A stretch of 24,914 bases of DNA from IMG/VR virus record IMGVR_UViG_3300035698_002620, positions 1 through 24,914 of that record; one strand, given 5' to 3'. Positions 1-7,441 of the stretch are shown in pieces. Origin of the DNA: a virus. The number at the start of each line of letters is the position of its first letter. The first letter of the stretch is position 1. Below the pieces are notes generated by a model. The model searched no databases and was not told where the DNA came from. It saw only the letters and a program-made list of their open reading frames with translations. Both the position numbers and the translations under genes were made by a program.

Positions 1-2
1 AA

Positions 3-254
3 GTTGACACCTTTATGGGTTTCAATTTTAAGCGCGTGTCGAGTTCGGTCATGCCTGCCGTGTCCAACGTCCGCTACTTGCCCTGCTGGGTGAAGAGTGG
101 TGTGAAGTGCAGCACCGTTGGTGCTCGCGCCCACATGGACATTCGCGTGGACAAGTCCCATTCGCTCCAGATTCGCCACACCGGCCTTGTCGGTGCGGTT
201 CGTATGGAAGAGGCCAAAGTGGTCGAAATCGCAGTCGATACCTCACTTGCCTGA
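3..254 (+). CDS. Major capsid protein, C-terminal fragment
   Basis: The reading frame is open at the left edge, so only the last 83 residues are present. They resemble the end of the podophage 'phage capsid protein' family. A region of the type YLPCWVKSGV is followed by a basic and acidic stretch (DIRVDKSHS) and the closing pattern GAVRMEEAKVVEIAVD. In this family the segment forms the last strands of the coat subunit, with a conserved G-A-x-R-x-E-E-x-K-V-V-E-I ending. The protein would build the icosahedral shell. The next gene starts four bases after the stop, and the hairpin at 1093-1145 closes this head block. The ATG at 15 is internal and is not the start. The family call comes from pattern recognition of the C-terminus only. 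Confidence 0.8.
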   Translation, partial: VDTFMGFNFKRVSSSVMPAVSNVRYLPCWVKSGVKCSTVGARAHMDIRVDKSHSLQIRHTGLVGAVRMEEAKVVEIAVDTSLA

Positions 255-257
255 GCT

Positions 258-596
258 ATGAGTGCAATTCGCGTAAGAATCGAACCAGTGGACTCCGGCA
301 GTTCGCTCTCGACAACCATTGTTGCCGGTGGAACCTCGGACGAAGTCGTCCAGGTTACCGCCGCTGGCAGTGTTGCCGTGACGAACCTTTTGTCGAAGTT
401 CAGAAATGGAACATCAACTGTTGGAAGCGCGGCCTACCTCGCTCTCACGGATGCTGCCGTTCTCGCAATGGTCGATGCTGCCGTCGCAATTACGAATATG
501 AGTACCACCCAAAAAACGGCGCTCATTGACTACATTACGTTCATCTCAGCGCAGACAGACACCAGTTCAATCGAGACAGCAATCGACGCAATCTAA
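258..596 (+). CDS. Hypothetical small head-region protein
   Basis: This 112-residue protein starts four bases after the capsid stop, with no clear ribosome-binding site, so it may be translated by coupling. It is rich in Ala, Thr, Ser and Val and has no Cys. A Ser/Thr/Gly-rich first half is followed by Ala-rich, probably helical stretches (around residues 58-82) and a last helix. I do not recognise a family. Its place between the capsid gene and another small putative virion gene suggests a head-associated or assembly role, which is inference from position only. Confidence 0.6.
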   Translation: MSAIRVRIEPVDSGSSLSTTIVAGGTSDEVVQVTAAGSVAVTNLLSKFRNGTSTVGSAAYLALTDAAVLAMVDAAVAITNMSTTQKTALIDYITFISAQTDTSSIETAIDAI

Positions 597-630
597 CTCA
601 AACCAAAAACTCAAATAGGAAACAAATAAA
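597..630 (+). promoter_or_regulatory. A-rich leader with ribosome-binding site
   Basis: These 34 bases between two head genes are A/C-rich, with CTCAAACCAAAAACTC at the left and AGGA at 617-620, ten bases before the ATG at 631. The run is unstructured by eye and resembles the leader before the ssb gene at 23268-23318. It probably favours ribosome access to a gene expected to be highly expressed. Confidence 0.45.
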
Positions 631-1089
631 ATGGCAACATTACTAGGCACTGACACCTACCAAAAGCAGGCGTCAACCAACCCAGCGGCCCAACCGTTGG
701 GACAAACGATTTCTGGCGATGTCCAGGAAATAACCGGCACTTACACCATCCTCGGGACTGAGGCGACGAACGACGTTCTTCCGCTCTTCAAGCTCCCCGT
801 GGGCGCGATTCTTCGCGATATGTGGGTGTCGACAGACGGAGTTGGCGGCACTAGCGTTATCTTCAGCGAAGTTGGCGATGCTGGCAATGCTGACCGATAC
901 GCAACCACCGACATTGCGCTGACCGCAGCCGGGATAGAAATCAAGATGACGGCCACGGCCACTCAGGCATTGACCCCGTTCGTTATTGATTCGGCAGCGA
1001 ATCAGACGGTGACCGGCACCATTACCCACGGTGGCGCACCCACTGCTGGCAAGCTGGTTGTTGTCCGCGCCGAATATCGGATGCCCTGA
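631..1089 (+). CDS. Putative head decoration or minor virion protein
   Basis: This 152-residue protein has a composition typical of phage beta-rich structural proteins: abundant Thr, Ala, Gly and Val, no Cys and few charged residues. It contains a central pattern GDAGNADRYAT (about residues 83-93) of a kind often seen in small structural proteins encoded next to capsid genes. The start is supported by AGGA about ten bases upstream. It ends just before a strong terminator-like hairpin, so it is probably co-transcribed at high level with the capsid. A decoration, cement or head-fibre role is the likeliest guess, but no diagnostic motif is visible. Confidence 0.6.
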   Translation: MATLLGTDTYQKQASTNPAAQPLGQTISGDVQEITGTYTILGTEATNDVLPLFKLPVGAILRDMWVSTDGVGGTSVIFSEVGDAGNADRYATTDIALTAAGIEIKMTATATQALTPFVIDSAANQTVTGTITHGGAPTAGKLVVVRAEYRMP

Positions 1090-1092
1090 ACG

Positions 1093-1145
1093 AAAATCCA
1101 ACTACCTGCGCTCTTGGGCAACTGAGAGCGCAGTCTTGGATTTTT
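1093..1145 (+). terminator. Two-part hairpin, intrinsic terminator-like
   Basis: An outer stem pairs AAAATCCAA (1093-1101) perfectly with TTGGATTTT (1136-1144). Inside it, CTGCGCTCT (1106-1114) pairs perfectly with AGAGCGCAG (1125-1133) around a ten-base loop. The 3' arm ends in TTTTT. The element sits after the capsid block and before tail tubular protein A, the same place as the T7 late terminator after gene 10. That would give more capsid than tail transcript. The stem ends five bases before the next ATG, so it also covers the normal ribosome-binding region of that gene. Confidence 0.75.
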
Positions 1146-1149
1146 CAAC

Positions 1150-1773
1150 ATGGCATCTGACGTTCAAATCGCGAACCTCGCTCTCGCGAGAATATCGCAA
1201 GACCAAATCATCGCGCTTTCGGATGATTCGCCATCTGCCCGTTTTTGCAACGCCTTCTTTGACCAAGCTCGGGAAGAGTGTTTGCAATCGAATCCTTGGC
1301 GTTTCGCCATAAAGACTGCCACCCTCTCGCAGTTGACCACTACCCCGCTCCTTGAGTGGGCGGAGGAATACCAAATTCCATCTGACTGCTTGAGGGTGCT
1401 TTCGCTGAATGGATGCGGCCCCCATGACCGGAGTGATTACTTCGAGATCCAGGGGAAGAAACTCCTGACGGATGAAGTCACCGCCACCATCAAATACGTC
1501 TGGCGAGTCACTGACGGCTCTTACTACCACCCTCTCTTTGTTTCCGCTCTCTCCTGCCTGCTGGCATCCCTGATTGCCAAGCCACTGACCGGCGATGAGA
1601 AGGCAGCAACCTCCCTCCTGACCGAATACGCCCGACTGACCGGCCCTGAAGCTCGAAGGGTTGACGCATATCTCGGGCATCGCCGCCCCGCTCTTCCGGC
1701 TGAGACAAGCGAACTAGTCGCGGCACGGTTTCGAGGAGGCGCAAATGACGGTGGAATCTACAGGACCGTCTAA
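1150..1773 (+). CDS. Tail tubular protein A (T7 gp11-like)
   Basis: The protein has 207 residues, close to the usual length of this family. It shows the expected N-terminal pattern: a helix with NLALARISQDQI, then DDSPSARFCNAFFDQAREECLQSNPW. In the middle is WAEEYQIPSDCLRVLSL, the conserved 'Y-x-L/I-P-x-D-C-L-R-V' segment. Tail tubular protein A forms the ring joining the portal to the nozzle in podoviruses. The stop codon TAA shares its last A with the ATG of the nozzle gene (TAATG), so translation is probably coupled. There is no good ribosome-binding site, because the region upstream is folded into the hairpin at 1093-1145. Confidence 0.88.
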   Translation: MASDVQIANLALARISQDQIIALSDDSPSARFCNAFFDQAREECLQSNPWRFAIKTATLSQLTTTPLLEWAEEYQIPSDCLRVLSLNGCGPHDRSDYFEIQGKKLLTDEVTATIKYVWRVTDGSYYHPLFVSALSCLLASLIAKPLTGDEKAATSLLTEYARLTGPEARRVDAYLGHRRPALPAETSELVAARFRGGANDGGIYRTV

Positions 1774-4214
1774 TGCCATTTTCTCAACTCATACCGTCCT
1801 TCAATGCTGGCGAACTCTCGCCCTACCTCGATGCTCGCCCTGACATAGAAAAATATGCTTCAGGGTGCAAAGTCCTGGAAAACATGATCGTTATGCCCTA
1901 CGGGGGAGCATATCGCCGACCTGGCACCGAATACCTTGGGGCAGCAAAGAACGCTGACAAGAAATGCCGTCTGCTGGGATTCAATTTTTCGACCACGACC
2001 AACTTTATCTTGGAGGTGGGAGACCTCTACATCCGCTTCTGGTCTTCCGGTGCCGCGATTGCCGACCCTGCCGCGCCAAGCAACCCTCTGGAGGTGGTCT
2101 CGCCATACCTCGAAGCGGACCTTCGCGACATCCAATTCATCCAGATAAATGATGTGATGTTCCTGACGCATCCTTCATACCCGCCCTACAAGCTCTCACG
2201 TTTCGCGGACAACGATTGGACGCTGGAGGAACTGGTGGTCGATTGGCCTGCGCTCCTCGATGAGAACCAGACCAAAATCACACTGACCGCATCGGCGGTA
2301 ACTGGTTCTGCCATCACCATCAGCGCGACTGCACCGGCCTGGGCGGGCTCCACTGCTTACGTTGTCGGGGATTTTGTCTCGAATGGCGGCAGCATCTACG
2401 AGGGAGCATCCGCTCACACCTCCACCGGGTCATTTGCCACCGACCTCGCAGCAGATAAGTGGACGCTCCACACTCAATTTTCAGCCAACAGCATCGGGAG
2501 CTATTACCAACTCGGGCATGACAGGGACACGGCATCCGTGAACCATGCGATTGCCTCGAATAACTCCTCCTCTGCCATCTCGGTCCTGGGGGATTGGGAA
2601 TTCACGACCTACGGCAGCTGGACGGCAGACGTTACCATCGAGCGGTCCTATGACGGAGGCACCACCTACGCGACCCTGCGCGGCCCATACGTGGGAGAGG
2701 CTGACCGGAATATCTCGGCCACCGGGACGGAAGAGTCGGAAGCTCTCCTTCGCATCACGGTCACAAATTACAGCAGCAAGACCGGCACACCACGCGCATT
2801 GCTTGAGCTTGGGACTGCTCGCGAATATGGATTCGTCAAGATTTCGGCAGTGGCATCGGCAGTTAGTTGCACTGCTGCCGTGCAGAATGAGTTGACGAAG
2901 ACGACGGCGACGACCTTTTGGTCTGAGGGTGCATGGTCGCTGGTGCAGGGTCATCCCCGGTCTGTCGCTCTTCATGAGCAGAGGGTGTTCTACGGAGGCA
3001 CCTCGAAGCGTCCACAGAGCTTATGGGGCAGCAACACCGACGACTTTCAGAACTTCCGAATTTCGGCCAATGACGATGCTGGATTGTTCTTCTCTCTGTC
3101 GAGTCAGGAGGCAAACCCGATCCAATGGATGACCTCGCAAGATCAACTCTTGATTGGCACCGCCGGGGACGAATGGACAATCGGCTCGACCACCAGCGAC
3201 GACCCCATCACTCCATCGAATGTCCGTGCTTCCCGTCAGTCGAGCTATGGTTCCAAATACCTTCGGGCGATGGTGGTAAATGATGTCATTCTCTTTGTTC
3301 AGCGGCAGGGTCGAAAGGTTCGTGAGTTGGTCTATCAATTTGAAAAGGACGGATGGGTTGCGCCCGATTTGACTGTCCTGGCAGAACACGTTACGAGCGG
3401 AGAAATCCTCGAATCAGCATTCCAACAGCAACCAGATGCCATCTATTGGACGGTCTGCGGGTCGGGTGAGCTTGTCGGCATGACCTACGAACGAGACCAG
3501 AATGTTGTTGGGTTCCACCGTCACAGCACCCAAGGCACCTTTGAGAGTGTCGCGACCATCCACGGGGCATCCGGCCCTGATGAGGTCTGGTTTTCGGTCA
3601 ATCGGAATGTGAACGGGGTCAACGTCAAATACATCGAGAGATTTCGCACCGATTTTCGTGAGACTTTTGAAGCTGAGACCAAGGCGAGTTGGTGGTATTT
3701 GGATTGTGCCACGCGAGTCACAAACTCTCCCGAATCCACTGCCGTAGCCGGTCTCGACCACCTCGAAGGTGAGGAGGTTGACATTCTCGCGGATGGGGCA
3801 GTGTCCCCGGCGCGGACTGTTGCGAGTGGTGCCATCACCCTCCAGGAAGCAGCGGGGACAATCCTCTGTGGCTTGAGCTACACTTCCACCCTGCAACCAA
3901 TGAAAATGGAGATGCAACTCCGCAACGGTTCGACGAAGGGCAAAAAGAAGAAAGTCTATCGTGCTTCAGTCGGTCTCTACAAGAGCCTTGGCGGCGAATA
4001 CATGGGCAATGCCTCGACCTCCACTTGGGACAAGATGTTCTCCAGGACTACCACCGATGCGATGGACAGTTCCCCCCCTGTCTTCACCGGAGACAAAGAA
4101 TTCCCGGTCACCGGAAACCATTCGCGAGATGGTGTCATTGCGGTTCGACAAACTCAGCCCATTCCGCTAACTGTCTTGGCTATCACCCCCGTCTGGGAGT
4201 CTACCGGAAACTGA
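1773..4214 (+). CDS. Tail tubular protein B / nozzle (T7 gp12-like)
   Basis: The protein has 813 residues, within the usual range for this family. The first 55 residues carry the family signature: FNAGELSPYLDARPD, then KYASGCKVLENMIV and GGAYRRPGTEYLG. Later segments such as TWP-like LTHPSYPPYKLSRF and a region around QSLWGSNTDDFQNF are also typical of nozzle proteins. Residues about 190-232 (W190, GD at 199-200, KW at 229-230) look like a small carbohydrate-binding-type insert. The protein forms the hexameric nozzle at the tail tip, to which fibres attach. It follows tubular protein A with a TAATG junction and shares TGATG with the next gene. Confidence 0.87.
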   Translation: MPFSQLIPSFNAGELSPYLDARPDIEKYASGCKVLENMIVMPYGGAYRRPGTEYLGAAKNADKKCRLLGFNFSTTTNFILEVGDLYIRFWSSGAAIADPAAPSNPLEVVSPYLEADLRDIQFIQINDVMFLTHPSYPPYKLSRFADNDWTLEELVVDWPALLDENQTKITLTASAVTGSAITISATAPAWAGSTAYVVGDFVSNGGSIYEGASAHTSTGSFATDLAADKWTLHTQFSANSIGSYYQLGHDRDTASVNHAIASNNSSSAISVLGDWEFTTYGSWTADVTIERSYDGGTTYATLRGPYVGEADRNISATGTEESEALLRITVTNYSSKTGTPRALLELGTAREYGFVKISAVASAVSCTAAVQNELTKTTATTFWSEGAWSLVQGHPRSVALHEQRVFYGGTSKRPQSLWGSNTDDFQNFRISANDDAGLFFSLSSQEANPIQWMTSQDQLLIGTAGDEWTIGSTTSDDPITPSNVRASRQSSYGSKYLRAMVVNDVILFVQRQGRKVRELVYQFEKDGWVAPDLTVLAEHVTSGEILESAFQQQPDAIYWTVCGSGELVGMTYERDQNVVGFHRHSTQGTFESVATIHGASGPDEVWFSVNRNVNGVNVKYIERFRTDFRETFEAETKASWWYLDCATRVTNSPESTAVAGLDHLEGEEVDILADGAVSPARTVASGAITLQEAAGTILCGLSYTSTLQPMKMEMQLRNGSTKGKKKKVYRASVGLYKSLGGEYMGNASTSTWDKMFSRTTTDAMDSSPPVFTGDKEFPVTGNHSRDGVIAVRQTQPIPLTVLAITPVWESTGN

Positions 4215-4639
4215 TGATCATTCCACCACTACAAATCCGTGAATTTAACCGGGAGGAAGATTACAATTTGGTCTCCGACTGGTGGAAGTCCCATGACGTT
4301 TCTGTGCCTCCTCTGGAGATGCTCCCGAAGCTCGGCATCGTTGTCTATGAGAAGGACTCGCCTCTAGCTGCCCTTTGGCTTTACCTCGACAACTCAACCG
4401 GCGTTTGCTTCCTCGAAAAGGCAGTCACTGCGCCAAAGCTAAAGATGTCTGCCGCGAGAGATGCTCTCATGCTTGGGGTCGCCTTCCTAAAGGGTGCTGC
4501 CGCTCGAATGGATTACGGGGTCATGTTCCTCCGCACATATCCAGCGATGGCGCGATTCGCCAAGAAACTGGGATTTGTCTCTGAGGGCAAACCCGTAGAA
4601 TGTCTTTTCACACTCACCCAGGAGGTCTCCGATGCCTGA
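4214..4639 (+). CDS. GNAT-fold-like virion protein (T7 gp13-like position)
   Basis: I chose the ATG at 4214, which overlaps the nozzle stop as TGATG; the frame is open further upstream but inside the nozzle gene. The 141-residue product shows a GNAT-like course. An N-terminal strand and helix (IREFNREEDYNLVSDWW) is followed by an LGIVVYEKD strand, an AALWLYLDNS strand, a helix with DALMLGVAFLKGAAARM, a strand YGVMFLRTYP and a final helix with FAKKLGFVSEG. Small proteins of this kind lie between genes 12 and 14 in T7-like phages. There they are core or assembly proteins rather than proven enzymes. The acetyl-CoA loop Q/RxxGxG/A is not obvious, so catalysis is doubtful. Confidence 0.6.
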   Translation: MIIPPLQIREFNREEDYNLVSDWWKSHDVSVPPLEMLPKLGIVVYEKDSPLAALWLYLDNSTGVCFLEKAVTAPKLKMSAARDALMLGVAFLKGAAARMDYGVMFLRTYPAMARFAKKLGFVSEGKPVECLFTLTQEVSDA

Positions 4640-5372
4640 CGGTGGAGCCACAGCATACATCCTCGCCGCCGCCTCCATTGCGGCTACTGCCGTTGGCACC
4701 GGGGTCTCATACTATTCCCAGCAGGAGCAGTCGCGCAATGCTGCCGCGATGGCGAATTACAATCGTCAGGTTGCTGATCAGAATAATCGCGTCAATCTTC
4801 AACTGGCTCAACAGCAATCGTCCTGGCAGGCTCAGAACGCTGAGGCAAGGGCAGCGGCACAGAATAACAATGCGACGGCACTGGAGCGGCAAGGTCGAGC
4901 CGCAGAATCCCAAGCACGGGAAGAGGCACGACGCGAACGAATCAAGAATGAGCGGCAGCTTTCCATGCAGAGGGCAAGGTATGGCAAATCTGGCGTCACC
5001 TCTGAGGGTTCTCCGCTTGCCGTTATGGCTGAGACCGCCGGTTTGCTTGAGCTTGGAATCCAAGACATAAATTATCGCGGCGACATGGAAGGTCGGGCCT
5101 ATGACCGGAAAGCCGATTTGGAACGCTTCGAGGCTGGGTTCTCTATGTTTGATGCCGGCATCGCCCGATATGAGGGTGCCGCAGCCGAAGCTGGATTCTC
5201 AATCAATCAAAACAAATCACAAGCGGATTATCTCAGCGGCATGAACACTGCCGCAGGATATAAGAGTGCAGCCACTGGCACCCTCATTCAAGGGGTCGGG
5301 TCTGCCATCAATACCGGAGCTTCCTCCTACAGTTCATATTCTCGCACTCCGAGATATTCAAACAACGGATAG
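4632..5372 (+). CDS. Internal virion protein (T7 gp14-like)
   Basis: The 246-residue protein starts after a strong AGGAGG that lies inside the end of the previous gene, which it overlaps by eight bases. Residues about 8-30 form a hydrophobic, Ala-rich segment. A long charged helical region rich in Gln, Asn, Arg and Glu (about 30-115) follows. After that comes the family-like motif QRARYGKSGVTSEGSP and an Ala/Gly-rich C-terminal half. This layout matches the podovirus core protein that is ejected and inserts in the outer membrane as part of the DNA-translocating channel. Gene order (nozzle, gp13-like, this, gp15-like, giant gp16-like) supports the call. Confidence 0.8.
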   Translation: MPDGGATAYILAAASIAATAVGTGVSYYSQQEQSRNAAAMANYNRQVADQNNRVNLQLAQQQSSWQAQNAEARAAAQNNNATALERQGRAAESQAREEARRERIKNERQLSMQRARYGKSGVTSEGSPLAVMAETAGLLELGIQDINYRGDMEGRAYDRKADLERFEAGFSMFDAGIARYEGAAAEAGFSINQNKSQADYLSGMNTAAGYKSAATGTLIQGVGSAINTGASSYSSYSRTPRYSNNG

Positions 5373-5374
5373 AC

Positions 5375-7441
5375 ATGCCAATTCCTCTCGCCCAAATTCC
5401 AAACGCTCCTCGACTCGCGCCTGATCCCGCGATGACCAGGGTGCCAAATGCTCGCACTGACCTCTCCGGTGCCGCTCGCAACCTGATGACCCCACAACTC
5501 CAACAGGGGTCTTTTGATGGGGCAGCAAGGGGCGCGGGAGCTATCGGAGACTCAATCGGGCGCATGGGAGCGGTAGGGGCAAGGATTGGTGCCGTCTTTT
5601 CTGACATCCAGGCGCGAAAGATTCGGCAGCAAGATTCCGTCAATCTCGCCATTCGCAACCGAAAGGTCTCTGAGAGATTTGCCAAGTTTGAAACTGAGAC
5701 TCGGGGGATGTCTGAGGATGAATGGGTGCCGAAGTGGAATGAGGTAATGTCCAAGTTTGGCCCAGAAGTTGAAGGCGACTTGAAATTCAGTGACGAGGGG
5801 TTGCGCCGCCTTGAGGTGGACAAGCAGCAATTCATGGCACAAACCAATACCCGGTTGATTGGGGCGGCGAATCGTTCTGCGGTTGAGCGTGGAAACGGTG
5901 AGTTGCTGGGACGCGCCCAAACTGAATTTGAAGCGGGGAATGAAGACACTGCGGCGACGATTTACGCTGACATGGTTGTCACTGGGGCAATGACCCAAAA
6001 CCAAGTTGATAGACGGTGGGAGGGTCACATCCTGACTAGGGACAAGAATCAACGTGCGGCGATGATGATAGACAACCCGGTGCTGTATGCCTCTGATTTG
6101 AAGTCAATGCGGGATGGAGATGCGCTTGATGAGGGGCAGGTTTCCTTCATGGAACAGCACTTCTCTGGGCCGGAAGGACCGACCCGTCTTCTCCAGGCAG
6201 AAGGTGAGGCGGCGAGGTATGCTCGCGGGATCCAGGTGGATAAGAGCAATGAAATCCTAAACAAAATCATCGAGGGGGATGTCACCACCGAGGATGAGGT
6301 GAGGGAGCAGGGTGAGGGGCTTATGGATTCAATCACGATTGACCGTCTGGTCACCGTCTTGGAATCTGACCCTCAATACGACTCCGAGAAAGTTTCCACG
6401 CTTCGCACCGAAATCGCGACCTATTTGGCAAAGGATGACCGAGACTTGAGCGGATATGCTTCGCTTCAGCAACGCATCGGCACTGAGGTTCCAAAGGGAC
6501 TGCAAGGCCCATTGAATAGCGAACTTTACACCTCCTACTCCCGCAACCGTGACGGGAAATCCTCACCTCAGACCACTCGACTCAAAGGCGAGGCATTCCA
6601 GTTCATTGATAAACTGGCAAATTCTGGGGTGTATGGTGACACCGGACTCGGGACAAAGGGAGAAACTAAAGGCAAGGTTGTCGATGCCGAACAAAGCGCA
6701 AAAGCCTGGGGTCAGGTGGAGTCAGTCAAGGAGGACATGGCGCAATGGTTCAGCGACAATCCAAACGCAACTGCCAAGGAAGCATCGGAAAAGCTCAATG
6801 GGATGACTGATGAGGTAATCCGGCAAAAGGCGGCGGATGAGGCTGCGAAGATTCGTGCTGGTGGTGATTGGACAGATTGGATTCCGACGAGGTATCCTGG
6901 GGGATTTGGATTGGGGACCACTTACGGCTACCCATCAGAGCCAGAGCCAGACATTCCAAAGGTCGATGTGATTAAGGCCGCAGACGAGATGGATGCTATG
7001 GACGGGGACACCTCCGCAAGTTCTCAGCCAGCATCCATCCGCTCAAACAATCCCGGTGCGATGTATGCCGGGTCATCCTCGAAGAAGTTTGGCGCGACTC
7101 GGGAGGATACCATTGGGGGAGGACATAAGATTGCCGTCTTCCCAGATGCAGAGAGTGGTGCTGCCGCTCAATTTGATTTGTTGGATAGAGGATACACCGG
7201 AATGACTGTCGCCTCTGCTATCAAGAAATGGAGTGGCGGCAATCATGTTGAGAGTTATCTGAGCGTGATTGAGAAAAGCACCGGACTCACCTCTGACACA
7301 AAATTGACCAAAGAAATGCTGCGAGACCCCGAGATTGCCATTCCCCTTGCTAAAGCGATGGCGCGACATGAGGCCGGGAAGGACTTTCCATTGGATGAGG
7401 ATGGATGGAATACCGCTCACCAGAGGGCATTCCAATCGTGA
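5375..7441 (+). CDS. Internal virion protein with C-terminal lysozyme-like domain
   Basis: The protein has 688 residues and starts two bases after the gp14-like gene. The first 540 or so are helical and charged, as in gp15-type core proteins. From about residue 553 there is a lysozyme-like domain: SIRSNNPGAMY (554-564), a GGGHKIAVFP strand, a GAAAQFDLLDRGY helix, IKKWSGGNHVESYL and a final HEAGKDFPLDEDGW. The NNPG...HEAG pattern belongs to the virion transglycosylase-like domains of phages. Its likely task is to open peptidoglycan during DNA entry. In T7 this activity is at the N-terminus of gp16; here it sits at the end of the gp15-like protein. The stop overlaps the GTG of the giant gene as GTGA. 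Confidence 0.82.
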   Translation: MPIPLAQIPNAPRLAPDPAMTRVPNARTDLSGAARNLMTPQLQQGSFDGAARGAGAIGDSIGRMGAVGARIGAVFSDIQARKIRQQDSVNLAIRNRKVSERFAKFETETRGMSEDEWVPKWNEVMSKFGPEVEGDLKFSDEGLRRLEVDKQQFMAQTNTRLIGAANRSAVERGNGELLGRAQTEFEAGNEDTAATIYADMVVTGAMTQNQVDRRWEGHILTRDKNQRAAMMIDNPVLYASDLKSMRDGDALDEGQVSFMEQHFSGPEGPTRLLQAEGEAARYARGIQVDKSNEILNKIIEGDVTTEDEVREQGEGLMDSITIDRLVTVLESDPQYDSEKVSTLRTEIATYLAKDDRDLSGYASLQQRIGTEVPKGLQGPLNSELYTSYSRNRDGKSSPQTTRLKGEAFQFIDKLANSGVYGDTGLGTKGETKGKVVDAEQSAKAWGQVESVKEDMAQWFSDNPNATAKEASEKLNGMTDEVIRQKAADEAAKIRAGGDWTDWIPTRYPGGFGLGTTYGYPSEPEPDIPKVDVIKAADEMDAMDGDTSASSQPASIRSNNPGAMYAGSSSKKFGATREDTIGGGHKIAVFPDAESGAAAQFDLLDRGYTGMTVASAIKKWSGGNHVESYLSVIEKSTGLTSDTKLTKEMLRDPEIAIPLAKAMARHEAGKDFPLDEDGWNTAHQRAFQS

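Noticed and set aside
1102-1680. 192-residue open frame on the minus strand opposite tail tubular protein A
   Set aside because: It is antisense to a clear family member, shows no known motif and no start signals, and all other genes run on the + strand.
4214-4639. Active acetyltransferase
   Set aside because: The fold order looks GNAT-like, but I cannot find the acetyl-CoA pyrophosphate loop. A structural or assembly role is safer.
5308-5949. 213-residue open frame on the minus strand
   Set aside because: It is Ser/Arg/Pro-rich low-complexity translation opposite the gp15-like gene, typical of a reverse-complement shadow.
7405-7437. ATG 7405 as the start of the giant gene
   Set aside because: It has a ribosome-binding-like GAGG only four bases away and a 37-base overlap. 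GTG 7438 gives the GTGA junction style common in this phage. The choice is not certain.
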